Part shown: one piece after another, positions 1 to 12,400 of the stretch
Position numbering within the stretch: position 1 is the first letter of the stretch
How the letters are laid out: each line of letters begins with the position of its first letter
Assembly: GCA_022661535.1 (NCBI GenBank)
Contig: JAKULF010000009.1
Coordinates: 1,178,001 to 1,242,000 of the forward strand
DNA from: Eutypa lata
Lineage: Eukaryota > Ascomycota > Sordariomycetes > Xylariales > Diatrypaceae
Length of the DNA: 64,000 bases
Direction of reading: 5' to 3'
The notes under the pieces: generated by a model
Seen by the model: the letters and a program-made list of their open reading frames with translations, nothing else
The model's database searches: none
What the model was told of the DNA's origin: nothing
Translations under genes and position numbers: made by a program

Positions 1-1
1 A

Positions 2-1450
2 TCTATTAGAACGGCTTCCGGTGAAGATGAACGACTCGCCATTTCCAACTCGACGCAGGACGGTATAGGCGCATCGAGGGGAAATAGCAAGGGCCCCAAG
101 ACGGCTTATCCAACAGCCTGTCCGTTCTGCAAAGACACTGGTGAACTCGCATATATTTGTCAAAAGTGTGGCGTCACCGCCTACTGCGGTCTCGATTGCT
201 ACCGTGAGGATTGGTATCGGCATAAATTCTCGTGTACCCTCGGAAGATCAATCGATGCCACAGATTACTTAGTGCTCGCCTGCCACACGAATCAGTTTCC
301 GCAGGATGATGATGTAGCCGAACAGTACGGTTTTATGTACTTCGCTACCGGGAAGGATCGATTAAGACTTTTTGAAGTTTACCGCCGGCTAATAATCGAA
401 TGGGGAATTAATGAGGAGGAGCTGCGAGCTGCGCTGAAGCAGAACAAGCTCAAAGAGATACTGACTTTTCGGTGCAGTCAGACCAGGGATGCCATTATGC
501 TGAGTGACAGCCAGTGGTTGGAGAGCCAAGAGGGCTTCGGGGTTAACGGCAAAAAGCAGGAGCTCCTCACTATCTTTGAAGCGGCCCGAGAAGAGCTGCT
601 AAGTTGCGACGAAAGAAAATTGCCATTCGCTGAACTTCGGCCCCCTGAAAAGCGATATGCACTTCTCTTCTACGTCCAAATCTGCAATGGAATTAAGCCA
701 GATGTTGATGAGGACAACTGGATCTCATTGGGGTTCTGCACGGCCCCGGACGCTGTATCAGAAGATCGACTCTGTTCTGCCTATGAATCACTCGTTGGCC
801 GCTGCACGTTCAATGAGTTCTGGGGTTCCATGGCGGAGTCGGCCATCGTGGAATTGTTTGACAAGTACGGGCTTACAGACATAATCTCGCCCATGCGCAA
901 TTTCAAGGACTTCATGGCCAGTGTAAAGAAGTGGCACCAAAGCGTATGGGAACTTAAGCGGTTTACACGTATGAACGTGTCTGATCCGTTCCGAGCCGTC
1001 GTAGTTGACTATGGTTTCATGAACTGCAAGGATGCGCACCAACGCATGCAGCTTCGAAGCATGTACCAAGAATACTTCGAACGGGGAGAAGATGAGATGA
1101 GACTCCATGAGGCCTGCGTCGCCGGACAGCTGGCGAGCTTCCTCCAGACGGTCTTTGGTGGCCTTCCGGTACCTTCAGAAATCCTCAGGAATTTCTATCC
1201 GCTGGAAAACTGTCCTCTGATGGGTATGGTGACGGATTCCGTTACAGTGTGTCCCGAATCTGCATTGGACCAGGTTAAGGCCTCGAATGCAACCAGAAGG
1301 GATAAGTCAATGATAATGAAAATTGCAGACTCTGAGGACGACGCCTTGAAATATTTCCTTTACCGTAAAACTTCTTTCCTGGGAATAGACCTGAGAAAGC
1401 AAGTTTCTTTGGGCTCAAAAGAGAGGGTTTTCACAACGCTTTCAATGTAA
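2..1450 (+). CDS. MYND zinc-finger protein, 5'-truncated by window edge
   Basis: The reading frame is open from base 2 to a TAA at 1448-1450 (482 codons), so the start lies outside the window. Near the visible N-terminus (about bases 119-235) sits a MYND-type zinc finger: CPFC, then CQKC, CGLDC, and a closing W-x2-H-x3-C, giving the C-x2-C / C-x2-C / C-x3-C / H-x3-C ligand order. MYND fingers bind two zinc ions and usually mediate protein-protein contacts. The remaining 400 or so residues are a mixed alpha-helical-looking region without a motif I recognise. No SET domain is visible, so a methyltransferase role is not supported. Fungal genomes hold many such MYND proteins of unknown role. The zinc finger is well supported; function is unknown. 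Confidence 0.8.
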   Translation, partial: SIRTASGEDERLAISNSTQDGIGASRGNSKGPKTAYPTACPFCKDTGELAYICQKCGVTAYCGLDCYREDWYRHKFSCTLGRSIDATDYLVLACHTNQFPQDDDVAEQYGFMYFATGKDRLRLFEVYRRLIIEWGINEEELRAALKQNKLKEILTFRCSQTRDAIMLSDSQWLESQEGFGVNGKKQELLTIFEAAREELLSCDERKLPFAELRPPEKRYALLFYVQICNGIKPDVDEDNWISLGFCTAPDAVSEDRLCSAYESLVGRCTFNEFWGSMAESAIVELFDKYGLTDIISPMRNFKDFMASVKKWHQSVWELKRFTRMNVSDPFRAVVVDYGFMNCKDAHQRMQLRSMYQEYFERGEDEMRLHEACVAGQLASFLQTVFGGLPVPSEILRNFYPLENCPLMGMVTDSVTVCPESALDQVKASNATRRDKSMIMKIADSEDDALKYFLYRKTSFLGIDLRKQVSLGSKERVFTTLSM

Positions 1451-1833
<383 letters not shown>

Positions 1834-2541
1834 TCATTTGTCCCTTCTCGGCTTTTTGGCCTTAAACAGCAGCACCATTCCCACAACCCGAACATCCGCC
1901 TCCTCGAATTCCTGACGAAGAATGTCTTCGACGTCCTCTCTTTTGTCACTCCGATTATTAAATGTCCCAGCCCAGATATATAGCTTCAAGTACAATCTAG
2001 AGAGCCAATTCACAGCGTCCCTTTCTCCAAGAACAGTGCAGCCCGTTAGCACTCCGTCATCAGTGAGCAGTTTCCTATAGGTTGCGATCCCTTGGAATTT
2101 CGTCGATCCACCGGGGACACAGTGGAACAGATTGAACATGGAGATTGAATCGAACCGAGCGCCTTGCAACTCATCGGGTAAGGGTGCCCTGATGTCCGCT
2201 ATGATGGTGCGAACCTCTGTGAGAGGCGCGACCTCCGTGACTGCTGCTTTGGCTGCTTCTAGAGAATTGGGATTGAGGTCCATCAGAGTCAGCTTTTGCT
2301 TTCGATCCCTGCCTAGCTGTTGCAGTGCGGTAGTCAGGAAAAAGCCGTCGGCCACGCCGCAGTCGAGGTGTCGCTCCGAGAAGTTCTCGCTGAAGAAGGG
2401 AACAAGGACGGATTGCACAGGGCATTTCCACATATATGGGAGGTTGAACCCGATTACAACGTAGCGATACACCAAAGCCAAGAAAGATCGCGTGTAAATT
2501 CCCGTACTAAGACGAGGCTCTGGACTGCCCGGGTTAGCCAT
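1834..2541 (-). CDS. Class I SAM-dependent methyltransferase
   Basis: A single-exon gene of 235 codons. The open frame extends to 2643, but the Met at 2541 (MANPGSPEP) fits the family better than the upstream one. Motif I is HLDCGVADGFFL (residues about 58-69). It is followed by an acidic strand end, LTLMDLNPNS (about 84-94, Asp88 the likely SAM ribose ligand), then FDSISMFNLFHCVPG, the post-I block. The N-terminal run ending YMWKCP matches the pattern of small fungal and bacterial methyltransferases often found in natural-product loci. Motif I has Cys where most have Gly (DCG rather than DxG at the second position), so the family match is good but not perfect. The substrate cannot be told. 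It lies beside RIP block 1 and may belong with the tailoring genes at 7.3-16.6 kb. Confidence 0.8.
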   Translation of the reverse strand: MANPGSPEPRLSTGIYTRSFLALVYRYVVIGFNLPYMWKCPVQSVLVPFFSENFSERHLDCGVADGFFLTTALQQLGRDRKQKLTLMDLNPNSLEAAKAAVTEVAPLTEVRTIIADIRAPLPDELQGARFDSISMFNLFHCVPGGSTKFQGIATYRKLLTDDGVLTGCTVLGERDAVNWLSRLYLKLYIWAGTFNNRSDKREDVEDILRQEFEEADVRVVGMVLLFKAKKPRRDK

Positions 2542-2870
2542 AGTGTTTGAGGCTATGTAGGAGCGGGCTTGAGTTGATGGGGTATGAGCTACGTGAGGGG
2601 GAAATGGGAACAAAGTCCCATAAACGAGAGTAAGAAATATCACGTTAGGACATAAGCGCTAATCATATGTACAGTAGATTCACTGGTCACTATGTATACC
2701 TAAATTGGGTCGATATTGTTTAAGGCAGTATTCCCCCTAAGCTCACCCTAAGCCAAGCCCCCCCCCCCCTTGGCTTAAGATAACTTCGAACCATTAAACT
2801 TACTTATTACAGCGCTTAACTTGCTTACTTATAACGCTTGCCAAGGCTTATATTAGTTTTAAAGAAATGC
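2542..2870. other. Promoter side of methyltransferase and left edge of RIP block 1
   Basis: Ordinary-composition sequence that becomes AT-rich from about 2,780. It includes a 12-base C run flanked by inverted 9-mers (listed separately). No coding sequence is visible. Confidence 0.6.
2749..2777. repeat. 9-bp inverted repeat around a poly-C loop
   Basis: TAAGCCAAG at 2749-2757 and its reverse complement CTTGGCTTA at 2769-2777 enclose a C-only loop (C run 2758-2769). It marks the left margin of RIP block 1. Confidence 0.75.
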
Positions 2871-5800
2871 GATTTACACTTTAATTAAGTTAAATCGAGA
2901 AAAAAATAAAGTTATTATAAAAGTTTTACGATATTATAAATTATATTAAATGTTTTTAACGTAAAATAATTATTATAATATAATTTTAAACTTTTAAATT
3001 TATTTAATTTAAAGTTAAATAACGTTATTTTTAAATTAATAACGAAAATATTAAAATACTTTTAATATAAATTTTATTATTTTATTTTAATTTAAAAACA
3101 TCGTTAAATTATATTAATTAAATATTTATTTATATTTAATTATAATAATTAAAATAAAAAATATATTAATTATTATTTATAATAATCGTAAAAATTTCTT
3201 TTTATAATTTTTTTATTAATATAATACTTTTGTTATATAAAGTTTTTTTAAACTTAAAAGCTTTTAATATAAATATTAAATAATTTTATTTTAAATTTTA
3301 AATTTATTTATATATAATTAATTAAAACGTATAAAATCTTTAAATATATTATAAATAAATTATTATTAAAACATTTTATTTTTATATATATAATTAAATT
3401 AATTATTATAAAAAATAATAATAAAAATATATTATTTATTTTTAATAATAACTTTATTTAAATTAAAATATTTTATTAACTTTATTTAATATTTTAAAAT
3501 TAAAAAAATAATAATTTAATAAATAAAATATTTTTTTATAAACGTATAATATTTTTTTATTTTTTATAAAGCGTTTTTAATAATAAATATAAATGTTTTT
3601 TTATTTTAAATTAATAATTTTTATTTATATAAATTAAAAATTAATTAATAATAAAAAGTTATTATTATTATTAAAATAATTTAAATTATAAATAAAAAAT
3701 AATTATAAAAATAATTTTAAATTATTTATTATTACGTTTTTTAATTATAAGTTTTTAATTTTTTATAAATAATTTTAATTTTTATAAAATTAATATTATA
3801 ATTAATAAATTAAATATAAAAATTATAAATTAAATTCGTTTAAATATTATAACTTTACTTTTTTAAATTTAAATTATATAAAATTTATATAATTAATTAC
3901 TTTATAAATTAAAAAATCTTTATTTTTAAAACGTTTTATTAAATTAAAAAAAATAAAAAAAATATTATTAATTTTAATAATATTACGTTAATTTTTTAAT
4001 TTTAATATATTAGCTTTAAATATACGTTTATTTTTAATATTACGTTATAAAAAATTATAAAAAGCTTTAAATATAAATTAAAGTTTTAAAGCGTAATTTA
4101 TTATTAAATGTTTTAAATTTTATCGTATATTATTATTTAAAATAAACTTTAATTAAAAATTATTAAAGTTATTTTTAAATAAAATATTATTAATATTTTT
4201 TATTTTAAGCTTTTAATTTTTTATATATTTTTATATAATATAACGAAAAGCTTTATAATATTAAAATATTTTATATATTTAATAAATAATATTATATAAC
4301 TTTTTTATAAAGCTTTATTTATATTATCGTTTAAGTTTTACTTTTTTAAGTTTAAATAAATGTTTAATTTACGTTAATATAAAGTTAATAAAATTAACTT
4401 TAATTTTATATACGTTTCGATTATAACTTTTTAAAAAAATCGTTATAATAATATTTAAAACGTAATTTTAATAATAAATTTAATAAGTTTTAATTAAACG
4501 TTTTCGTTTAATAAAGTTATTAATAAACTTATATATATAAAAAATAACTTTAAAAATAATATTATTATTATTAACGTTATTAATAATAAATTATTTTATT
4601 TTAAAATTAATATTATATTTATTTATAATAAATTTTAATAATTTAATTTAATTTTTATTTAAATAAACGTTATAAAATCGTTATAAATTAATTAAACGCG
4701 TTTATATATTATAAAACCGATTAACGTAATAAATAATAATTATTATTATAAATAATAAATTTAAAAAAGTTTATAAATTAAAAAATAAATAAATTTTAAA
4801 AATAACTTTAATTTTTATATATATTTTAATTTTTACTTTTAATTTTTTAAATATTATTATTAATTTTTTTTTATATTTATAATTTTTAAATAATAAAATA
4901 TTATATATTTATTAATTTAATAAATTTATTAAATATTAAAAAGCTTTTATATAATTATATTATTTTTTTTTTATTATTAATAATTTTAATTTCGTATCGT
5001 TTAAAATACTTTAAGATTTTATTTATATAATAAAGTAATATTTTATTATAATAAATTTAAATAATATTATAATATTTATAAAGTTAAATTTTATTTTTAA
5101 TAATTTTATTATTATTAATTTTAATTAAAAAGTTATTATAATTAAAAATTAAAAATTTTTATTTTCGTTTTTTATATATTTAAAATTTAAATATATATTA
5201 ATAATTTAAATAAATAATTCGAAAAGTTTTAAAGTTTTTATAATAATAAAAATATCGATAATAATAATTTCGCGAATTTATAAAATTACGATAACTTTTA
5301 AATAAAACGCGTTAAAAGTTATTTATTAAAATTAAAATAAATTAAATTTAATAAAGTTATTATTAATTATTATATTATATTAAAAAAATATAATTTTAAC
5401 GAATTAATTATAATAAAGTTATATTTATAATTAAATATAAAAAGTTTAATAAAAAAAAGTTATATTATAAATAAAGTTATAAAATATATTATATTATAAT
5501 ATTATAATATTAAAATAATATAATTATAATGCTTTTTTATTAATTAAATTATAATTTTAAAACGCGTTTATAAATTATTTATAAATAAAATAAATTTATT
5601 ATAAATTATAAATTAAATTAAGTTTTTAATTATTTAATTAAAAATAAAATTATAATATTATAAAAATTAATAAAATATTATAATTATTTTTAATATTATA
5701 AATTAAATAATTAATTTTTAATTTAAAATAATAATTATTTATTAAATAATTATTTTAATTTATATAATTTTAATATATATTAATTTTATTTATATATTAC

Positions 5801-6640
5801 GTTAAAGTATAAAGTTTTATATTTAATAATTAAATATTTATAATTAAATAAAAATTTATAAAAAATAAATTATATAAAAGTTTTTAATAACGTTAATTTT
5901 AAACGATATATAAAGTATAACTTTATTTTAATTTATATATTATTATATATAATATTAAAAATTATTATTTAAAATAATTAATTTCGAAAATTAACGTTTA
6001 TTATTATATTTTTATATATAAATATTTTAAAAAATAATTTATTTATATATTAAAATAAAAGGTTTAAAAATATTACGTAAATTTATATAAATATAAATTA
6101 AAATTATTAATTAAAGTTATATTTTTTTTTTATAATTTAAATATTAATAATTAAAAACGATTTTTATATTTAAATAAATAATATTATATTATTAATATAA
6201 TTTATATTTAAATAAATAATATTATATTATTAATATAATTTATATTTATTTTATAAATTAATTAAAATATTAAATTTAATATAATTATATATTTTAATAA
6301 TTTATATATTTTTTTAAAATTTAATTTAAATTTATTAATTAATTTAAATATATAAGTATTTTAAATATTAACGTTATATATAATTAATTAAAAGTTATAA
6401 ACGTTTATTTATATTAATATAATAATATTTTATACGTTTTTATATATTTATTATATATTTAATTTTACGTTTATATAATATAATAAATATAATTCGTAAT
6501 AGTTTTTTTTACGATTATATTTTAATTTAAAGCTTAACTTAATGTTATAAAAGTGTTGTTTTTTTTATATAACCGCGAACTTGGTTTATTACACTTTTAA
6601 TAAGTGCTTTAACGTTAAGCCTTTCGCTTAAAGTAAGGTT
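2870..6640. repeat. AT-only RIP-degraded block 1 (about 3.8 kb)
   Basis: Nearly pure A/T with scattered C and G. The surviving C is almost always in CpG or CpT, while CpA/TpG and CpC/GpG are close to absent. This is the expected end state of repeat-induced point mutation, which turns CpA into TpA on both strands of duplicated DNA. There is no open frame of any length, and the original element can no longer be recognised by eye. Composition returns to normal sharply at about 6,600-6,650. The origin as a transposable element is inferred from RIP biology, not seen. Confidence 0.88.
6167..6242. repeat. Perfect tandem duplication of a 38-bp unit inside RIP block 1
   Basis: The 38-bp unit at 6167-6204 is repeated without a mismatch at 6205-6242. 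The identity suggests a copying event later than, or unaffected by, the mutation of the block. Confidence 0.9.
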
Positions 6641-7301
6641 ATAATGCACGGACCATTCAGCTGGCAAACCGGGTCAACTAACTCGGAACCACGTATGGAG
6701 TATCATTGGGAAGTATTTATAGTAAGACGGAAGTAAAATATCACTATAAAATGGTAGCTATTACAAAAGTTGCAGGGCATGTGATAAGAGACAAGAGAAA
6801 AGCGGCCCTTTTAACTTACTTTTAGCTATGCCGCTCTCTTCCACTCTGGTCGACTTCAGACCAATCCGGCCGCTCCGGTCTTTTTAAACTCCGGGGTAGG
6901 GTTACATTCTCGAAAGTTGCCGTCGTCTTGCATATATCGATACACTAAGCCACGCCGCAGTTGGGTTACTTTACCCCCCCATTCGGGAAACTCACCCGTT
7001 GCAGGAATGCAATGGACGGCTGCTGACATGAGATCTGGCGATGCAACAGAAGAGTTCTAGGAGGGGGTGGTTGGCGCCGTGAGTGTCAACTGTCGAGCGT
7101 GTCGAAGCAGATACGTCTTATGTGAGATATAACCCTTCCTTTCGTGGCTTGTAACCATTCTCTTTTAGCTCCCTTGGTCCAACTAAGTAGCCTTTTCGTT
7201 GACGTGCGCCGTTTTCCGACATACCTAGATCTGAAAATATACTCTGAGGCGCGCATTGATTCGCAGTGGTCCTGACTGGTGCCCCGCCGCAGAATTGCAC
7301 A
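6641..7301. other. Spacer upstream of the PTH11-like gene
   Basis: Normal-composition DNA between RIP block 1 and the start codon at 7302. It should contain the promoter of the 7TM gene. I see no confident TATA box, repeat or RNA. Confidence 0.5.
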
Positions 7302-8702
7302 ATGGTGGCCCTCGGCGACCCCCAACAAAAAGCGGCCTTTGCCATGTGCGTCATAAGCATTCCCGTGTGCACATTGGCGATTATCTTCCGCTTCATCGCG
7401 ACACGCCGCTCCGGCCGAAAGCCCGGCCTTGAAGACTGGTTCGCACTTGCAGCTTGGGTGACGTTTATGCCTTTTGCTTGTACGCTGTTATATGGTGAGT
7501 AGAAATCTGTAATAGCGCTACACCATCCCAGTAATCGGGTTGCTAACATGATGCCCCAGTCATGATAGGTATTCGGGGCCGTCCAACTCCAGTCTTTCTT
7601 CTCACCATTGTAGAGCAAGACCCTGATTCGATATACCTTCTCAAGGTAAGTGTCTGTCCACGTCCATGAGGCAATGGGGCACAAATGCTGACAGTCATTA
7701 ACCAGGTACTATGGATCAACCTGAGCTTCTTCTGGCTCCAGCAGACTTTCTCCAAGCTGAGCCTGCTGGCGCTTTACTACCGTCTCTTCTCCATCAGTCG
7801 CCCATTTGCTATCGGCGTCTGGATCGTCGCCGCTCTTCAGATTGCATGGGGGGTGGGTGTCTACGTCGCGTATCTCAACTCATGCAAGCCCATATCCAAG
7901 GCCTGGAACATCGTGGAAGAGGGTAAATGTGTCAACGATAATGTCTTCTTCAGCGCATCTGATCCTCCAAACTCCATAATCGACTTCATCATGGCTGGGC
8001 AGGCCATTTGGATGCTTCGGTCTCTGAGGATGGGTGCCAACGCCAAATTCAGGCTGGCCTTTCTTTTCCTGATTGGAGCCTTGTAAGTTGTGCCAACTCG
8101 CCCCTTGCATACCTGTCATGCCTAGTATTCAGTTTTCAGTTATTTGCTTCCCACTAACCATCTACCTCAGTTCGGGCGCCATCGGGTTCGTAAAGCTTGG
8201 CGTGGCCCAGCATGCCGTCAGTAAGTCAAGTCGCACCATCTCAAACCAATCCCGGATGTGGGGGCCAAGACTAAGTAGCTAACTCCTGAACGCAGATCGG
8301 GACTTCCGGCAATCCATCTTCAACGAAGTGCAGATGGCAACGAGCCTAATATGCTGCTGCGCTCCACTCTACAAGAGCCTGTTTCCCGCGGACAAGGGCA
8401 TCTTTCAGGTCCTGCGCTCGTGGACCACGCGCGCGCGGGGCGGCGAGAAGTCGTCGTCGGGGGGCTACTCGGCGTCAGCGGGGCAGCGGTCCTCGCGCAG
8501 CTTCCCCTCTTCGGCCCACACGCACGCCACCATAGGCAAGGGCCGGCGCGACAAGTGGGTGAATATCGACGACTCCGTGCTCGCCTGGACGAACGTGGAG
8601 GCGTCTCGTACGGATCCTGACGAGCGCGAGGCGGCGTCTGATAACGGAGATAACATTCCTCTGCGGAGTGTACGGGTCGATCACACGGTCGATATTGTGT
8701 AG
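7302..8702 (+). CDS. PTH11-like / fungal rhodopsin-family seven-TM membrane protein
   Basis: Five exons: 7302-7494, 7560-7645, 7706-8082, 8171-8220 and 8296-8702, giving 370 residues. All introns have GT-AG ends and plausible branch sites (GCTAAC, GCTGAC, ACTAAC), and the frame stays open across every junction. The ATG at 7302 is chosen over an upstream GTG. The protein begins with a TM segment, then GLEDWFALAAWV. It continues with WINLSFFWLQQTFSKLSLL, several further hydrophobic spans, and a polar Ser/Arg-rich cytoplasmic tail of about 100 residues. This is the pattern of the fungal rhodopsin-like (PTH11-related) integral membrane family, thought to act as receptors or sensors at the plasma membrane. 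No N-terminal CFEM cysteine domain is present. The ligand is unknown. It lies upstream of the oxidase-acyltransferase-lipase group. Confidence 0.85.
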
Positions 8703-9852
8703 TATCACTTATTCTCGCATTGCATTACACCAGCACTGAGTGTTGGGAGGTTTATTTTTTGGCCCAAAACCTTCTAGGTAGTCTGTCTGCAGTACAGGCC
8801 GACCGTCAAGGCAGGGCCCTTGTCTATATATGCACCTTAGTTGACTTTCATCTTGACGCTCTGGGGTGCACACGAGTATATATGGGTATCGGTATACGTA
8901 TGATTATCTGATGAGAAACGGAAATACATAGGCGAGCACGTCAGCAGTAATTTTTCGCGGCTATGAAATTTGCCAGAACTCGGGGACACTTGGAGGCTGA
9001 TATCTTCTTGCGTCCATCTTCTGGAACGTGACGATTATTATCCATTCCTTATCTCGGTTACAGCAGTTTGACCCCCAACTAGGAGGAAAGTCTTGTTAGG
9101 GGCGATGCTATTACTTGCAGGTCTAGCAGCGACATGCTTTCTGTGGGCAATCATCTTGTATCACCATTTCAGTGAGCGACCTTAAAAACTTGCCAAAGGC
9201 CGTCATAATATCAGAAACATTCGAAGTAAAGCTATCGTGATCTTAATTTGTGATTGGGAGAGTAACTAAGTCCTAGCGATAGTTCGCTAACTAAGACCAT
9301 GTATTATTTAGCTCTATTGTGTGTGCTGGTAATTATAACAGAATCCTAACAGCAAACACATGTCCTAACCGTTCCACGTAGTCAGGAAGTAGTTATTAGA
9401 TCTCTAGATTGGTGGTAGCTATGCAACCTTCGGTATAATAAGTAGTTATTTTGATTAGTATGACGCTACTGTGGGCGAAGAAAAGGGGGCGAAATATATT
9501 CAGTGACATGTTGTGACTTAAGAAAAGGGTGACATAACAGTGTTATTAAACTCTACGTCGCATGCGGAATTTAACAATGACTAAAATTACAACATCGATG
9601 CTCTATTATAATGTACAACTCCGATAAACCCCCACCGTCTGTCGTCTATTATCGTGTATTTGACATCCTTTTTGGTGTACCAGACGAAATAAAACCTCTA
9701 AGAGAGGAAGTAGTGCTGCGATTCAAAATACTGGGATATAAAGCATGACGTATAATAACCGCTATATGACACCAGGTCCACATACAATAGTGACAGCATT
9801 CTCAGTAAAGTTGACAACTTCGTATGTAGAGTGTATGATACGCCATTATCGT
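8703..9852. other. 1.15-kb spacer between convergent genes
   Basis: The 3' ends of the 7TM gene and the flavin oxidase face each other here. The DNA is moderately AT-rich with recurring short AGTAGTTATT-like words near 9,390 and 9,440. No coding sequence, tRNA or element was recognised. Confidence 0.5.
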
Positions 9853-11446
9853 TTATTTCAGCGGTACAGGGTTGTTCCAACTCAGCAGCTGCAAGGGGTC
9901 GTATTCGTTCTTCAAAGCTGTCAGCTTGGGCAGCTTGGCCGATGTATACCATGCCTCAGGTCCCTCATCCCCATGTGCGTAGTTTACAAATGCCTGGAGC
10001 TCAGCGAAGCCGCTCGTAGCCTGGAAGGCAGCGCGGGCCTCTCGCATGAAGTCGTTGACGGTATCATCGAGCGACGCATCTGCGGGGTATATGTTTTCGA
10101 AGAGAATGTGCGTTTTGATATCGCGATGTCCGTATGACGTCGACTCGACTGGGATGCTCTGCAAAAACGCCGTCGACATCCGCTCTGCCACTAGAAATCC
10201 GGAGTAATCTGGGTGGGCCTGCCAGAAGGTTGTCAGGTCGTTGAAGAAGGAGACGTAGGTCGACACGTCGGTCTGCGCGAGGCCGATAGTGTAGTCGTTC
10301 GCGTACACGCCGTGCGCTGTGCAGTCTCCTGGTGCGTTTGCGCCGAAGAAGGCAACGCTAGCAATCTCGGTCCATGGTACTTCTTGCACGCTGCTGGTTG
10401 TCGGGCCGAGGCCGGTAAAGACGTCTAGGTAGGGTTGTGCCTCCGCCTCGACACCTAGATAGACGACGTTGACGATGATTATTGGCGCTGCAGTCGAGCT
10501 GTCATACGAGGCCAGGATATTCAGCACAAGCTCGTCCGGGAAAGAGTCGTCGAAGGATGCCAGGGTCTCCCAAATGCTGCCATTAGCGCTACCCGGGAAC
10601 ATGAAGTCGGCGCTCAAAATGGACCCATTGTTCGGAGCGTCGTATACGCGGAAGGTAGCCGAGGTGACGATGCCGTAATTATAACCAGCGCCACGGATGC
10701 CCCAGAACAGATCGGAATTCTCAGTCTCGGAAGCAGTGAGGATTTCTCCCCGACCCGTAATGAGCTGGACCGACACAAGCGCATCCAGCGCTAGGCCGTA
10801 GATACCTTGGAAGAGGCCGACACCGCCGCCCAGTGTTGCACCCACAACTCCAGGACATGGATTATTAGGCATGGCTATAAGTAAAGCGTTTAGCCCTAGG
10901 TGCTGACACTCTTGACTTAACAGATAGGTACATACGTAGTTGCTTCCCAGCATCATATAGCGTCTGGAGCACGTCGCTATAGATAGTCGAACCACCAACA
11001 GTAAGTAGGTTGTTTTCCGCATCCAAACTAAAAGCATTGAAGTTTCCTAGATCTATGACGAGACCGTCTTGAAGTCTGCTCATGGTGAGAGAATTGCCAT
11101 GGCCGCCCCCAGTGGCGAGAAAGGGAATCTGGTTCCCTGCTGACACGTTCACCTAACACATTGGGGATTAACAAAAGTGGTGACTACAGCAAAATGGGAT
11201 AACGTAGGTGCGTACAATATGAGCAACGTCGGCCGCGGTAGCCGGCTTGATTGCGCCATAGAAGGTGGGCGGCTCGAAGTCGTAGAACCTCGGCTGGACT
11301 TCCTGGCTGTAGTTGGCATCCGTTACGTAGTAAATCTCGGCGCCGGGCGAGAGTCCGGACCCGTATAAATCCCCAAGGTTGATGCCCGAAGCCGATGAAA
11401 GGCTCATATAGAGTAGTAGTGGGATTATGCCGGGAACGCGGACCAT
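9853..11446 (-). CDS. Secreted FAD-linked oxidoreductase, berberine-bridge-enzyme type
   Basis: Three exons on the minus strand: 11446-11216, 11152-10936 and 10874-9853, for 489 residues. The first donor is GTACGC; it restores the family spacing before IPFLATGGGHG better than a GTTATC alternative nine bases on. Residues 1-20 form a signal peptide. The FAD_binding_4 domain carries GGGHG with His95, the residue that covalently holds FAD in this family, and VVGATLGGGVG. Cys156 (NNPCPGVVG) lies close to where bicovalent members have a second flavin link. The C-terminus has the BBE domain signature VNYAHGDEGPEAWY and ends SWNNPVP. These enzymes oxidise alcohols, sugars or biosynthetic intermediates with O2. 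It is head to head with the acyltransferase, so the two could share a promoter. Confidence 0.93.
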
Positions 11447-12400
11447 ATTTACTGCGCTGCTGTGTAAGGTTGCACTTTGGAGAGAAGGGGAGACGGGACG
11501 GGCTTTGCAACCCTATGGGATTGTGGTGGGCATGATCCTGTTAATGACTGCAACTCTGCATCGAACATTTATGGTGATGCCCTGTTCTCTTTTGACCATG
11601 TCTAGACTCTTAAGGAAGCCCTGAATATTGTAATAGCCTCATGTTTCAGCTTGTTCGCGATTACGAGATATATATTTTCTGTGGGAATCATTTCTGCTTC
11701 GAATCATTCGGAGCTACTTTGACCTTTGATTGGCTTAGATCCTGATGAAATCCCGAATCATTCTGGACATTTGGGATAGATTCGAGATTATAGATACGCA
11801 AGCGAGATACGCGTAGCCTACTTACAAGGGTTGACAGCCATGGTGTGTGCGCGTCTAGAAGAATTCTTCAGCTTCTTTTGCAGCTCTGCTTACTACGCGC
11901 ATACACCCCGGTTAACCTATCCTCTATAGGAAACCCAGCACCGTTATCTTCACCATAAACGAGACGAGACCTGGATGGGATGCAAACCACAAAAGGTATT
12001 CAGCTCCTCTCAAATCTGGACGAGTATTAATTCATGTTAGGACATGGTTCTACACAGCACTTTCGTTTACGGAAGGATCGACTTCCCCACCACTACCACG
12101 AGGCCAAAAGGATGAAGGTGGGTTACGTTTGCCGGGATGCTGCCACTGCGTAGTAATCTCAGGGCCGGCAAGCTGATAATCAGGTAACTATTCGTTTACA
12201 GTCTAGCGGACTAAACAAACTCCTGAGATGGCGTCTGCGTGTAGCCTCCAAGCTGTTCCGATCAGCAGTTCTTTATGCACCTGCTTTCCGATCAACCCGA
12301 TCTAGCTCTACCCCACAAGTCTACTTCTTACTGTAGAGTTAAAAAAGGTAACGAAAAGGGTGTGAGATGGCTGCGAAGCCGCAATGCTCATCAGTTCACG
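11447..12400. promoter_or_regulatory. Probable bidirectional promoter between oxidase and acyltransferase
   Basis: A 950-bp gene-free stretch separates the divergent start codons at 11446 (minus) and 12401 (plus). An upstream in-frame ATG for the acyltransferase lies at 12275. I see no motif that identifies a regulator; joint control of the two genes is inferred from orientation alone. Confidence 0.45.

Noticed and set aside
2870..6640. Terminal inverted repeats at the ends of RIP block 1
   Set aside because: The two ends share only short AT-rich words; no convincing inverted alignment could be made by eye.
11153..11207. Alternative GTTATC donor for oxidase intron 1
   Set aside because: It is in frame but adds three residues before the FAD loop; the GTACGC donor restores the usual family spacing.
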